From JBDHZK01 sp039811865 (GTDB lineage Bacteria > Actinomycetota > Actinomycetes > Propionibacteriales > Propionibacteriaceae), in NCBI GenBank assembly GCA_039811865.1, contig JBDHZK010000118.1, positions 1 through 8,660 of the forward strand: 8,660 nucleotides of DNA, read 5' to 3'. Positions 1-6,154 of the stretch are shown piece after piece (within the stretch, counting starts at the first letter, position 1; each line of letters begins with the position of its first letter). Both the position numbers and the translations under genes were made by a program. The notes under the pieces were generated by a model that saw only the letters and a program-made list of their open reading frames with translations, was not told where the DNA came from and ran no database searches.

Positions 1-7
1 TACCCGC

Positions 8-13
8 TAGAAT
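8..13 (+). promoter_or_regulatory. Probable -10 element of the tRNA-His promoter
   Basis: The hexamer TAGAAT matches the bacterial -10 consensus at five of six positions. It lies 31 bases before the encoded G(-1) of the tRNA. Transcription would start near position 20 and give a leader of about 25 bases. That leader can fold weakly (CCGT at 21-24 with ACGG at 37-40) and would be removed during 5' processing. The -35 box would fall outside the window, so the promoter is only half seen. Confidence 0.5.
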
Positions 14-44
14 CAACGAGCCGTTCTCCCTTGGGGACGGCGAT

Positions 45-121
45 GGTGGGTATAGCTCAGTTGGTAGAGCGTCTGGTTGTGGTCCAGGATGTCGCGGGTT
101 CAAGTCCCGTTACTCACCCCA
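45..121 (+). tRNA. tRNA-His (anticodon GTG)
   Basis: A complete cloverleaf can be drawn. The acceptor stem is 46-52 with 111-117 (one G-T wobble), the D stem 55-58 with 67-70, and the anticodon stem 72-76 with 84-88. The anticodon GTG is at 79-81 in the loop TTGTGGT. The T stem is 94-98 with 106-110 and its loop is TTCAAGT. G45 is the extra G(-1) that marks histidine tRNAs and recognition by HisRS, and it faces discriminator C118. The 3' CCA (119-121) is encoded in the DNA. An intrinsic terminator follows within five bases, so this is a monocistronic tRNA unit. Confidence 0.97.
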
Positions 122-125
122 TGAG

Positions 126-165
126 TCCGGCCCCAGCCCCTCGATGTCGGGGCCGGATCGCTTTT
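126..165 (+). terminator. Intrinsic terminator of tRNA-His
   Basis: TCCGGCCCC (126-134) pairs perfectly with GGGGCCGGA (149-157) as a 9-bp GC-rich stem with a 14-base loop, and CTTTT follows at 161-165. The position just after the encoded CCA fits termination of the tRNA transcript. It is the only hairpin in the window with a convincing T-tract. Confidence 0.85.
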
Positions 166-246
166 CCCGCGTTCCCTGGTCACCTGCGCCTTCGAAGTGG
201 TTGGGCCGGCACTCACCCAGCCAGGACCAACATCGGAAGCGGCTGT

Positions 247-331
247 TCAGCCGGTGGTGGCCGACACGAGAGAACGCGCCTGCGCGAGCCACGCCTGTCG
301 CTGTTCAACCGACGAGCCTCCCATCGGGCTG
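247..331 (-). pseudogene. Out-of-frame C-terminal segment of the NAD(P)H oxidoreductase
   Basis: Reading the minus strand one base out of phase with the main frame gives PMGGSSVEQRQAWLAQARSL and then eight more residues to a TGA at 247-249. The pattern R-x-x-W-L-x-x-A-x-x-L is the usual final helix of Flavodoxin_2 oxidoreductases. Joined to the main frame, the span 247-835 would encode about 195 aa, the normal family size, with exactly one surplus base. The extra base most likely lies between about 325 and 352, where there are runs of five C (346-350) and three G (325-327) on the plus strand. The exact site cannot be fixed without a homologue. Confidence 0.75.
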
Positions 332-835
332 GCCAGTGGTCGCGTCCCCCAGGTAGGTGCCGACGCAGCGTTCCCAGATGGCAGCGAGCGGGTCGCCGAA
401 GACGCGGACCTCACGTTCCAGGGGCGTATCGCCGGTGTTCAGCACCACCAGCCGCCGCAGGGGCAACAGGCAGACAGGCTCGCTTGTCGCGGATCTGAGC
501 TGGTAGGCCACGCCGGCGACAATTACCCGGTCCATCCATCCGGCCATGATCGCGGGCGGCTTTCCCCACCAGTTGGGGTGAGCGACCACCAGAGTGTCTG
601 CGGACGCCAGTTCGCGGCGGTGCACCGAGACGAGTGGATCGGCTCCCACCGTGAATGCCGTGTCATCGGATTCGCGCGTGGTGAGCGCTTCTGCTGGATC
701 GAGGACCGGGTTGAATCCCTCGAGGTAGAGGTCGTGGACGGCTACGTCATGCCCGTCCTCGGACAGTGCCGCGGCGGCGGCGTCGGCCAGTGCGTGGACG
801 AAGCTCCCGGGCCGTGGATGAGCTACAACAACCAT
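305..835 (-). CDS. NAD(P)H-dependent oxidoreductase, flavodoxin-like fold (frameshifted near C-terminus)
   Basis: The protein (176 aa from ATG at 835) belongs to the Flavodoxin_2 family of quinone or NAD(P)H oxidoreductases (MdaB/YwrO/KefF-like), small FMN/FAD flavoproteins that transfer two electrons from NAD(P)H to quinones or similar acceptors. Seen in the sequence: N-terminal VVVAHPRPGSF, the phosphate-binding beta-loop; HDLYLEGFNPV; and VVAHPNWWGKPPAIMAGWMDRV, the family signature around the active site. I chose ATG 835 because GGTGAGG stands six bases before it; GTG at 847 would add four residues. The frame stops at 305, about 20 residues short of the family length. The missing C-terminal helix is present in another frame (next entry), so this copy carries a +1-base shift and may be a pseudogene or a sequencing error. 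Family is clear; substrate is unknown. Confidence 0.85.
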   Translation of the reverse strand: MVVVAHPRPGSFVHALADAAAAALSEDGHDVAVHDLYLEGFNPVLDPAEALTTRESDDTAFTVGADPLVSVHRRELASADTLVVAHPNWWGKPPAIMAGWMDRVIVAGVAYQLRSATSEPVCLLPLRRLVVLNTGDTPLEREVRVFGDPLAAIWERCVGTYLGDATTGQPDGRLVG

Positions 836-1038
836 GGAGTGCCTCACCGGGTCGACTCTACTAAGTCACGCCCGATGCGCTGGTCCGGTTGAACGGGGGC
901 CACCTGGCCATGCGACGACCGTGGCCAGATCGGCTCGACCCGAGATGCGCGGCCGTCGCCGGTGCCAACCCCCTGCCCGCCGCCACTGCCGTCCTACGCT
1001 AAACGCGTTGCCCGCAGATCCCCGGCGGCACAAGAATC

Positions 1039-1707
1039 GTGGCTATGCCCGCCCTGCAGGAAGTCTTTCCGCCCTTCGGCTTGAGCTTGCGTGCCGGGCC
1101 GCTGGAACTCCTGCCGATCACCGACGACGTCATCCCCGGCCTGATCGAACTGGTGGACGCCGGCGTCCACCCCCCGGACGTGATGCCGTTCGCCGTTCCC
1201 TGGACCGACGACCCTCCGCACGTGCGCCGGGTTGGATCGGCGCAGTTCTACTGGCAGTCGCGGGCCTCCTTCAAACCCGCCGCCTGGGCTCAGGAGTTCG
1301 CGGTCATCCACGACGGCGTCCTGGTGGGTGCGCAGGCGTTCACGACCCGCGACTACCTGGTTACCAAGAGCGGCGAAACCGGATCATGGATCGGCCAGGC
1401 CCACCAAGGCCGGGGCATCGGGACGCTGATGCGCCAGGCGATCTGCGCCTGGTGTTTCGACCACCTGGACGCCGAGCTGCTCACGTCCGGCGCGTACCTG
1501 GACAACCCGTCCTCGCTGGCCGTGAGCCGCAAGGTGGGTTACCGCGAGAACGGGCTCGTCCGGCATACCCATCGCGCCGGCCAGTGGGGTACCGTCCAAA
1601 AGCTCGTCCTGACGCCCGAGACGTTCGTGCGCGGGCCAGATCGGCTCGAGGTCTTTGGCAACGAGGCATTTCGGCGCTTCATCGGCCTGGACGCCCCAGC
1701 GCCGTAG
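1039..1707 (+). CDS. GNAT-family N-acetyltransferase (RimJ/RimL-like)
   Basis: This 222-aa protein has the acetyl-CoA-binding fold of GNAT enzymes, most like the RimJ/RimL-type branch that acetylates protein N-termini or small amines. Motif A is visible as GSWIGQAHQGRGIGTLMRQA, with the Q-x-x-G-x-G pyrophosphate loop at Q123-G128. It is followed by an alanine/cysteine-rich helix and the typical motif B region, L-D-N-P-S-S-L-A-V-S-R-K-V-G-Y. The protein is somewhat longer than the minimal 170-180 aa family member because of an extended N-terminus and a tail of about 25 residues. The start is GTG at 1039; ATG at 1045 is equally possible and no good ribosome binding site decides between them. 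A weak -10-like TACGCT lies at 995-1000. The gene stands alone, and the acceptor substrate cannot be read from the sequence. Confidence 0.88.
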   Translation: MAMPALQEVFPPFGLSLRAGPLELLPITDDVIPGLIELVDAGVHPPDVMPFAVPWTDDPPHVRRVGSAQFYWQSRASFKPAAWAQEFAVIHDGVLVGAQAFTTRDYLVTKSGETGSWIGQAHQGRGIGTLMRQAICAWCFDHLDAELLTSGAYLDNPSSLAVSRKVGYRENGLVRHTHRAGQWGTVQKLVLTPETFVRGPDRLEVFGNEAFRRFIGLDAPAP

Positions 1708-1719
1708 CGACTTGGTGCA

Positions 1720-1766
1720 CAAGGTGTTGATCTGGACCTGCTTAAGCGGCCCGGATCAACACCTTG
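1720..1766. repeat. Long near-perfect hairpin between the GNAT and DHFR-like genes
   Basis: CAAGGTGTTGATC (1720-1732) and GATCAACACCTTG (1754-1766) are 13-bp perfect inverted arms. Pairing continues inward: T1733-G1753 wobble, GG/CC, an A-C mismatch, CC/GG, a bulged T1739, and GC/GC closing a TTAA loop (1742-1745). The central GCTTAAGC (1740-1747) is itself a palindrome. The structure begins 13 bases after the GNAT stop codon, which suits a transcription terminator. There is no T-tract on either side, so it would be a tailless hairpin of the kind proposed for actinobacteria, an mRNA 3'-end stabiliser, or a copy of a dispersed palindromic element. Confidence 0.75.
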
Positions 1767-1889
1767 GCTATCGGCCCGTCGATGGAACGGCTATCGCAAG
1801 CGGGCCGACGGCCTCGGGGCAGCGGATGGCGGCATCGTCTCGGTACGGTCAGAGCACCCGGCCGGCGTCAGAAGAGCGGAGACAGCCAG

Positions 1890-2459
1890 ATGAGACCACT
1901 TCGATACGCCATCAATGTCACTTTGGACGGCTGCTGCCATCACGAGGCGGGGCTGCCCCCGGACGCGGAATCGATGCGCTTTTGGACCGCGGAGCTGGCC
2001 CGAGCCGATGCCCTGCTGTACGGCCGGGTGACCTACGAGATGATGGCGTCGGCGTGGCGAAAGCCCGACACCGGCACCTGGCCGGACTGGATGAATCCGG
2101 AAGACGTCACGTTCGCCCAGACCATCCATCGGGCGAAGAAGTACGTCGTGTCGCGCACGCTGAGCCAAGTCGACTGGAACGCGGAGTTGGTGGCTGGCGA
2201 CTTGGGCGAAACGGTTCGGCTGCTCAAGCAATCCCCCGGTGAGGGACTCCTTCTCGGCGGTGTCACTCTGCCGCTTGCGCTGGCGGACCTGGGACTGATC
2301 GACGAGTACCAGTTTCTCCTCCAACCGGTCCTGGCCGGACACGGGCCGAGGTTGCTTGACGGCCTACGCGAACGCATTCAGCTCGAACTTTTGGAGCGAA
2401 CCCTTTTCCGCTCCGGGGCGATCGCTTTACGCTACCGGCCCACCCGGGGAGCCCTTTGA
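1890..2459 (+). CDS. Dihydrofolate reductase-like protein, RibD C-terminal domain family
   Basis: This 189-aa protein is a stand-alone RibD_C/DHFR-fold reductase (YwjB/YyaP-like), expected to use NAD(P)H on a small, unidentified substrate. Seen: an N-terminal strand ending NVTLDGCCHHEAG (LDG at 12-14), the ARADALLYGRVTYEMM segment (37-52) typical of the family, KKYVVSRTL, and the C-terminal nucleotide-binding block LLLGGVTLPLALADLGLIDEY with GG at 123-124 and DE at 138-139, then PVLAGHGPRLL. The LDGCC-H pattern marks one common subgroup. I chose ATG 1890 because it starts directly at the first beta strand and has GCGGAG eight bases upstream; the frame is open further up to 1764, but that would run over non-conserved sequence next to the hairpin. 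It lacks the deaminase domain of riboflavin RibD, and no rib gene is nearby, so a role in riboflavin synthesis is not supported. Confidence 0.9.
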   Translation: MRPLRYAINVTLDGCCHHEAGLPPDAESMRFWTAELARADALLYGRVTYEMMASAWRKPDTGTWPDWMNPEDVTFAQTIHRAKKYVVSRTLSQVDWNAELVAGDLGETVRLLKQSPGEGLLLGGVTLPLALADLGLIDEYQFLLQPVLAGHGPRLLDGLRERIQLELLERTLFRSGAIALRYRPTRGAL

Positions 2460-2589
2460 GGCACCTGCCCTGGGAGCCTGCGCCCAATGCGGGCATGAGG
2501 CCGCCTCACGAGCCGGTCCGGCGGACGTCGGACTCGGTCATCTCTCGGGGTAGGTTGGCGAACAACCCTCCTCCCGAAGGCTTGGACGC

Positions 2590-3384
2590 ATGGAAATCTC
2601 GACCCCAACCCGCTGGCGCCGTTACGTGGCCCTGGGCGACTCCATCACCGAAGGGCTCGCCGACGAGGCCCGGGACGGCTACCGCGGCTGGGCGGACCGG
2701 CTGGCCGACGCGCTGGCCGACCGGTCGTCTCCGGAGCCGTTCGAGTACGCCAACCTGGCCATCCGCGGACGCTTGTTGCCGCAGATCCTGAGCGAACAGG
2801 TCCCGGCAGCTCGGGAGTTGCAGCCCGACCTGGTCAGCATCTGGGGCGGCGGCAACGACATGCTGCGGCCCGGCGCCGACCCGGACGCCATGGCCGCGTC
2901 CCTCGAGGACGCCGTCGTCGGGTTCCGCGAGGCGGGCGCGGACGTCCTGATCGGCCTCGGCGTGGACTGCCTGGGTTCGCCCGTTCTTGAGCTGACCAGG
3001 CCGAGGACCGCCGTCTACAACGCCCACATCTGGTCGTTGGCTCGCCGTCACGGCGCGTTCGTGATGGACACCTGGGGGCTGCGCTCCCTCAAGGACTGGC
3101 GAATGTGGGCCGAGGACCGCATCCACCTCAACGCCGCCGGCCACGCCCGGGTTGCGCAGGCGGCGCTGGTCGGCCTGGGTCTCGACCCGGACGACCCCGA
3201 CTTCGCCCTACCTTTGGAGCCGCGACCGCCGATGAGCCGGCGCGAGGCCGCCTCCTGGAACTACGTCTGGGCCCGCGACCATCTGCGTCCGTGGTTGATG
3301 CGGCGCGTCCGGCGGACGTCCTCGGGGCACGGCCGCGACCCGAAGTTGCCTCAGCCGGTGCGCTGGTCGCCACCCGACGCGTAA
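2590..3384 (+). CDS. SGNH/GDSL-family hydrolase (esterase/lipase-like)
   Basis: This 264-aa protein has all the SGNH hydrolase blocks in order: block I ALGDSITEG with nucleophile Ser18; block II NLAIRG with oxyanion Gly60; block III GGGND with Asn89; and block V EDRIHLNAAGH with Asp176 and His179. Such enzymes hydrolyse carboxyl or thio esters, often deacylating or deacetylating carbohydrates and lipids. There is no signal peptide or membrane segment, so it should be cytoplasmic. After the catalytic domain comes a tail of about 60 residues, rich in Pro, Arg and Trp, that I do not recognise. GAAGG about 10 bases before ATG 2590 is a weak ribosome binding site. It ends 37 bases before murT on the same strand and may be cotranscribed with it; whether it acts on cell-envelope material is an inference from position only. 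Confidence 0.9.
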   Translation: MEISTPTRWRRYVALGDSITEGLADEARDGYRGWADRLADALADRSSPEPFEYANLAIRGRLLPQILSEQVPAARELQPDLVSIWGGGNDMLRPGADPDAMAASLEDAVVGFREAGADVLIGLGVDCLGSPVLELTRPRTAVYNAHIWSLARRHGAFVMDTWGLRSLKDWRMWAEDRIHLNAAGHARVAQAALVGLGLDPDDPDFALPLEPRPPMSRREAASWNYVWARDHLRPWLMRRVRRTSSGHGRDPKLPQPVRWSPPDA

Positions 3385-3421
3385 CGGCGCCACCAGAGTT
3401 CCGCGCGCGGGGTTCGGCACA

Positions 3422-4741
3422 ATGGTCGCCATGTCCGAGACCTTGGCCCGCCGCGGCCAACCAGCGAAACTGCCGCCGATCGCGCGCGTCCGCCTCCGCC
3501 TGGCCACGCTCGCCGGGGACGCCGTGGCGCTGGCCTCGCGCGTGGCGAACCGCGGCAGCGGCGCGTCCATCAGGGGCAAGCTGCTTACTCGGATCGACCC
3601 GCACGCGTTCGCCGAGTTGTTGGCCGGACGCCGGATCGCCGCAGTCACCGGCACCAACGGCAAGACCACCACCAGCCATCTGTTGGCGGCGGCGATCCGC
3701 GCCGGTTTGGGCGGCGAGTCGGACCGGCTGGTGACCAATGCCGACGGCGCCAACCTGCACTACGGCATCGCATCCGCCCTGGCCAAAGCCCGGAAGGCCG
3801 ACCTGGCCGTGATCGAGACCGACGAGCGGGTCGTCTCGGACATGATCGCCAAGGGCAAACCCGAGGTGCTCGTCCTGCTCAACTTCAGTCGCGACCAACT
3901 CGACCGCAACCACGAGATCAAGTCGCTGGGTCGCGCCTGGCGCGCGGCGCTGGAGGCGGCCGGGGACGCCGGCCCGGTCGTGGTGGCCAACGCCGACGAC
4001 CCGTTGGTCGTCTGGTCGGCGGAGAAGGCCGCCAAGATCGTCTGGGTGGATACGGCCACGGCCTGGGCGGCCGACGCCGCGATGTGCCCGGCCTGCGGCA
4101 CGGTCCTGGCGCGGCGCGACCCCGAGCCCGGCAGCGACCTGCCCGGCGATTGGGACTGCCCCGGCTGCGAACTCACCCAGCCCGCGGCGTCCTGGCGGGT
4201 GGCGGGCGACACGATCGTCGACCCCGACGGCCGCGAATGGGAACCAAGGCTGCAGGTGCCGGGCCGGTTCAACGTCTCCAACGCCGCGTGTGCGCTGGCG
4301 GCGGCCGCCGCGTTCGGCGTCCCTACCGACGTGGGTCTGCACGGTATGAGGACGGTGTCCGCGCCGGCGGGACGCTTCGCTACCACCCGCTTCGGCAATA
4401 CCACCGCGAGGTTGCTGCTGGCCAAGAACCCGGCCGGCTGGGCCGAGGCGTTGCCGATCGCGAAGACGCCCACCGTCGTCTTGGCCATCGACTCGGTCGC
4501 CGCCGACGGCAAGGACGTCTCCTGGCTTTGGGACGTCGACTACGAGCAGCTGGCCGGACGCCACGTCGTCGCCACCGGGCCGCGCGCGCAGGACCTCTCC
4601 GTGCGGTTGGCCTACGCCGAGGTCGAGCACACGGTCGTCCCCGACCTGGCGCAGGCCCTGGCCGGCCACCGCGACCCGATCGACGTGATCGCCACCTACA
4701 CCCCGTTCCAGAAGCTGCTGAAGATGGGCGGACTGCGATGA
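3422..4741 (+). CDS. murT: Lipid II isoglutaminyl synthase, Mur-ligase-like subunit MurT
   Basis: MurT (439 aa) is the ATP-using subunit of the MurT-GatD amidotransferase. It activates the alpha-carboxyl of D-glutamate in lipid II and receives ammonia from GatD, giving D-isoglutamine in the stem peptide on the inner face of the membrane. Seen: Mur ligase P-loop VTGTNGKTTT (75-84); the family motif NFSRDQLDRNHEI; a four-Cys zinc ribbon (C222-x2-C225, C246-x2-C249) that is inserted in MurT and absent from ordinary Mur ligases; SNAACALAAA; and the C-terminal DUF1727 block with DVSWLWDVDYE (365-375), the region that supplies the Asp completing the GatD active site in studied complexes. ATG 3422 has GGGG nine bases upstream. 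ATG 3431 is the alternative and would be leaderless from the CACAAT at 3418-3423. The stop overlaps the gatD start. Confidence 0.96.
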   Translation: MVAMSETLARRGQPAKLPPIARVRLRLATLAGDAVALASRVANRGSGASIRGKLLTRIDPHAFAELLAGRRIAAVTGTNGKTTTSHLLAAAIRAGLGGESDRLVTNADGANLHYGIASALAKARKADLAVIETDERVVSDMIAKGKPEVLVLLNFSRDQLDRNHEIKSLGRAWRAALEAAGDAGPVVVANADDPLVVWSAEKAAKIVWVDTATAWAADAAMCPACGTVLARRDPEPGSDLPGDWDCPGCELTQPAASWRVAGDTIVDPDGREWEPRLQVPGRFNVSNAACALAAAAAFGVPTDVGLHGMRTVSAPAGRFATTRFGNTTARLLLAKNPAGWAEALPIAKTPTVVLAIDSVAADGKDVSWLWDVDYEQLAGRHVVATGPRAQDLSVRLAYAEVEHTVVPDLAQALAGHRDPIDVIATYTPFQKLLKMGGLR

Positions 4742-5457
4742 GCGCACCGGTCGAAATCGTCCTGGTCTACCAATCCCTGCTCGGGATCTACGGCGACCGC
4801 GGCAACGCGATGGTGCTGGTCAAGCGCCTGGCCTGGCGCGGCATCGACGCCGTCCTCACCCAGGTCGAGCCTGGCGATCCGGTGCCGGCCACGGGGTCGG
4901 TCTATCTGCTGGGCGGCGGCGAGGACTTCGCCCAGACGTCAGCCGTCCGGCTGTTGCGGGCCGACGGCAACCTGTTCCGGGCAATGGACGCGGGCGCCGC
5001 GCTGTTCGCCGTGTGCGCGGGCTACCAAATCTGCGGGAACACCTTCACCGTGGGCGAGCACGACGAGGTGATCGAGGGGCTGGGCCTGCTCGACGTCGAG
5101 ACCAGACGCGGACCGGTCCGTGCGGTCGGTGAGCTCCTCACCCACTGGACGCGACCCGACGGCGTCTCCTCCCCCATCACCGGCTTCGAGAACCACGGCG
5201 GCTTCACCACGCTGGGCGCGGGAGCACGTCCACTGGCCCGGGTCGAGGTCGGCGTCGGCAACGGCGACGGCACCGAGGGAGCCGTCCAGGGCAAGGTGGT
5301 CGGGACGTATCCCCATGGCCCCGTCCTGGCGCGTAACCCGGAGCTGGCCGACTTCGTCTTGGGGTTGGCGTTGGACCGCGAGCTCGAACCGCTGCACCGT
5401 CCCGACACCGACGAGCTGCGCAGGCAGCGCATCGAGTTCGTCCGCGCCAACGCTTGA
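4738..5457 (+). CDS. gatD: Lipid II isoglutaminyl synthase, glutaminase subunit GatD
   Basis: GatD (239 aa) is a class I glutamine amidotransferase of the CobB/CobQ type. It hydrolyses glutamine and channels ammonia to MurT for amidation of lipid II. Seen: N-terminal YQSLLGIYGDRGNAMVL, typical of GatD; LLGGGEDFAQ; the nucleophile elbow FAVCAGYQICG with Cys93; GFENHGG at 149-155; and the catalytic His193 in GTYPHGPVLARNP. The third triad residue is supplied by MurT. Family members usually read GTYLHGP, so Pro192 just before the His is a deviation. The length is normal. ATG 4738 shares its last two bases with the murT TGA (ATGA), which implies translational coupling and equal stoichiometry. The frame is open upstream to 4084, but that is only murT read in another phase. 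Confidence 0.96.
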   Translation: MSAPVEIVLVYQSLLGIYGDRGNAMVLVKRLAWRGIDAVLTQVEPGDPVPATGSVYLLGGGEDFAQTSAVRLLRADGNLFRAMDAGAALFAVCAGYQICGNTFTVGEHDEVIEGLGLLDVETRRGPVRAVGELLTHWTRPDGVSSPITGFENHGGFTTLGAGARPLARVEVGVGNGDGTEGAVQGKVVGTYPHGPVLARNPELADFVLGLALDRELEPLHRPDTDELRRQRIEFVRANA

Positions 5458-5485
5458 GGTCGGATTCGACCGCTGACCGTCGAAT
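5458..5485. terminator. Hairpins just after gatD, possible tailless terminator
   Basis: Two competing hairpins start directly after the gatD stop codon: GGTCG (5458-5462) with CGACC (5467-5471) around GATT, and ATTCGAC (5464-5470) with GTCGAAT (5479-5485) around an 8-base loop. gatD and tetR converge here, so termination is needed. No T-tract follows on either strand, so the function is an inference. Confidence 0.3.
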
Positions 5486-5501
5486 GGCCGCACCTTTGGA
5501 T

Positions 5502-5556
5502 CCCCTGAGCCCGTCCAGGGGTGGCCGGCACTCGCACGTTCCGACAAGCTCAAGGG
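5502..5556. repeat. Degenerate inverted repeat pair in the gatD/tetR spacer
   Basis: CCCCTGAGCCCGTC (5502-5515) and GACAAGCTCAAGGGG (5543-5557, read on the plus strand) are imperfect inverted copies. The first also closes a local hairpin, CCCCTG (5502-5507) with CAGGGG (5516-5521). Both resemble, from memory, the short dispersed TGAGC-TGTCG type repeats common between genes of several actinobacteria. They may act as a bidirectional terminator between convergent genes. The similarity to a named repeat family is not verified. Confidence 0.35.
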
Positions 5557-5565
5557 GCGGCCCGG

Positions 5566-6138
5566 TCAAAGCGCCTCGGCCAGGCGCGGATCGATGAGTT
5601 CCACCGCGCGGCGCACGCCGGCGCGGACGTCCGCGCCCACCGGGGACGCCGCGATCACCCCGTAGACCATGTGCTGCAGCAGCAGGACGTCCCGGGTCGT
5701 CCAAGACGGATCTGCCAGGCCGGCCGCCTGGGCACGGGCGAGCGGACGGGCGAACAGGCCCAGGAGCCGTTCCGCCCCCACCCGCGCCGGGGGCTCGTCG
5801 CCGGCGTCCAGCACCATCTCCACGAAGGCGGTCGAGTCGATCGTGTACTCGACGAGTTGGCGCCAAAGCAGCGCGAAACAATCCGGCCCAGCGGACTGCG
5901 CGGCGGTCTGGTCGAGCACGGCGAAGTTGTCTTCGAAGACCTCGTAGGCCAGATCGAGACGCGACGGGAAATGCCGGTACAGCACGCCCTGTCCCACCCC
6001 TGCCGCGCGCGCGATCGCGCTCAGCGGGACGCGGTAGCCGTCCCGGGCGAACAGGCGCCGCGCGGCGTCCAAGATGGCCGCGCGGTTGTCGGCGGCCGCT
6101 GCGGGCCCCCTATTGCGCGGGTGGTGAGGGGCGGGCAT
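5566..6138 (-). CDS. TetR-family transcriptional regulator
   Basis: This 190-aa protein is a one-domain-plus-ligand-pocket repressor of the TetR family. The DNA-binding domain is clear: NRAAILDAARRLFARDGY (18-35), then the helix-turn-helix PLSAIARAAGVGQGVLYRHFPSR (38-60) with the diagnostic LYRHF after the recognition helix. The C-terminal 120 residues are the variable ligand-binding and dimer region and do not indicate the inducer. I chose ATG 6138 because a TACAAT -10 element places the transcript start at or next to it (leaderless), and because the upstream open frame to 6252 would run into the divergent gene. It is divergent from the KstD-like/SDR pair, with a palindrome in the spacer, so it most likely represses both that pair and itself, released by a substrate or product of the pair. 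Confidence 0.92.
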   Translation of the reverse strand: MPAPHHPRNRGPAAAADNRAAILDAARRLFARDGYRVPLSAIARAAGVGQGVLYRHFPSRLDLAYEVFEDNFAVLDQTAAQSAGPDCFALLWRQLVEYTIDSTAFVEMVLDAGDEPPARVGAERLLGLFARPLARAQAAGLADPSWTTRDVLLLQHMVYGVIAASPVGADVRAGVRRAVELIDPRLAEAL

Positions 6139-6145
6139 GCTGGGG

Positions 6146-6151
6146 ATTGTA
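6146..6151 (-). promoter_or_regulatory. -10 element of the tetR gene (leaderless)
   Basis: On the minus strand this reads TACAAT, one base from the TATAAT consensus. Seven bases separate it from the ATG of the regulator, so transcription should begin at or within a base of the start codon, giving a leaderless mRNA, which is common in actinobacteria. No good -35 box is visible at the usual distance; that region overlaps the operator candidate. Confidence 0.6.
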
Positions 6152-6154
6152 GAT

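Noticed and set aside
45..121. tRNA-His as an integration (att) site of a mobile element
   Set aside because: No second copy of the tRNA 3' end, integrase or phage-like gene is visible in the window. The tRNA is intact with its own terminator.
836..1038. Small gene in the 200-base gap between the oxidoreductase and GNAT genes
   Set aside because: No frame with a start, ribosome binding site and protein-like composition was seen. The gap holds only weak -10-like hexamers (ACTCTA at 855-860 read on the minus strand, TACGCT at 995-1000) and one copy of the 16-base repeat.
834..1730. A 298-codon plus-strand open frame overlapping the GNAT gene
   Set aside because: The translation is Arg/Pro-rich with no domain, and the overlapping frame at 1039-1707 has clear GNAT motifs.
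1764..1889. N-terminal extension of the DHFR-like protein
   Set aside because: The extra 42 residues would start within the hairpin arm, are Arg/Gly-rich and are not conserved in the family. ATG 1890 has a good ribosome binding site.
2460..2589. Promoter or terminator in the gap before the SGNH gene
   Set aside because: Only short GC-rich inverted repeats (for example GCCGG-T-CCGGC) and a weak TAGGTT hexamer at 2552-2557 are present, with no matching -35 box. This is not enough to call a site.
3128..4747. A 539-codon minus-strand open frame opposite murT
   Set aside because: It is an antisense shadow of murT with low-complexity Gly/Arg/Ala/Val-rich translation and no domain. murT itself has complete family motifs.
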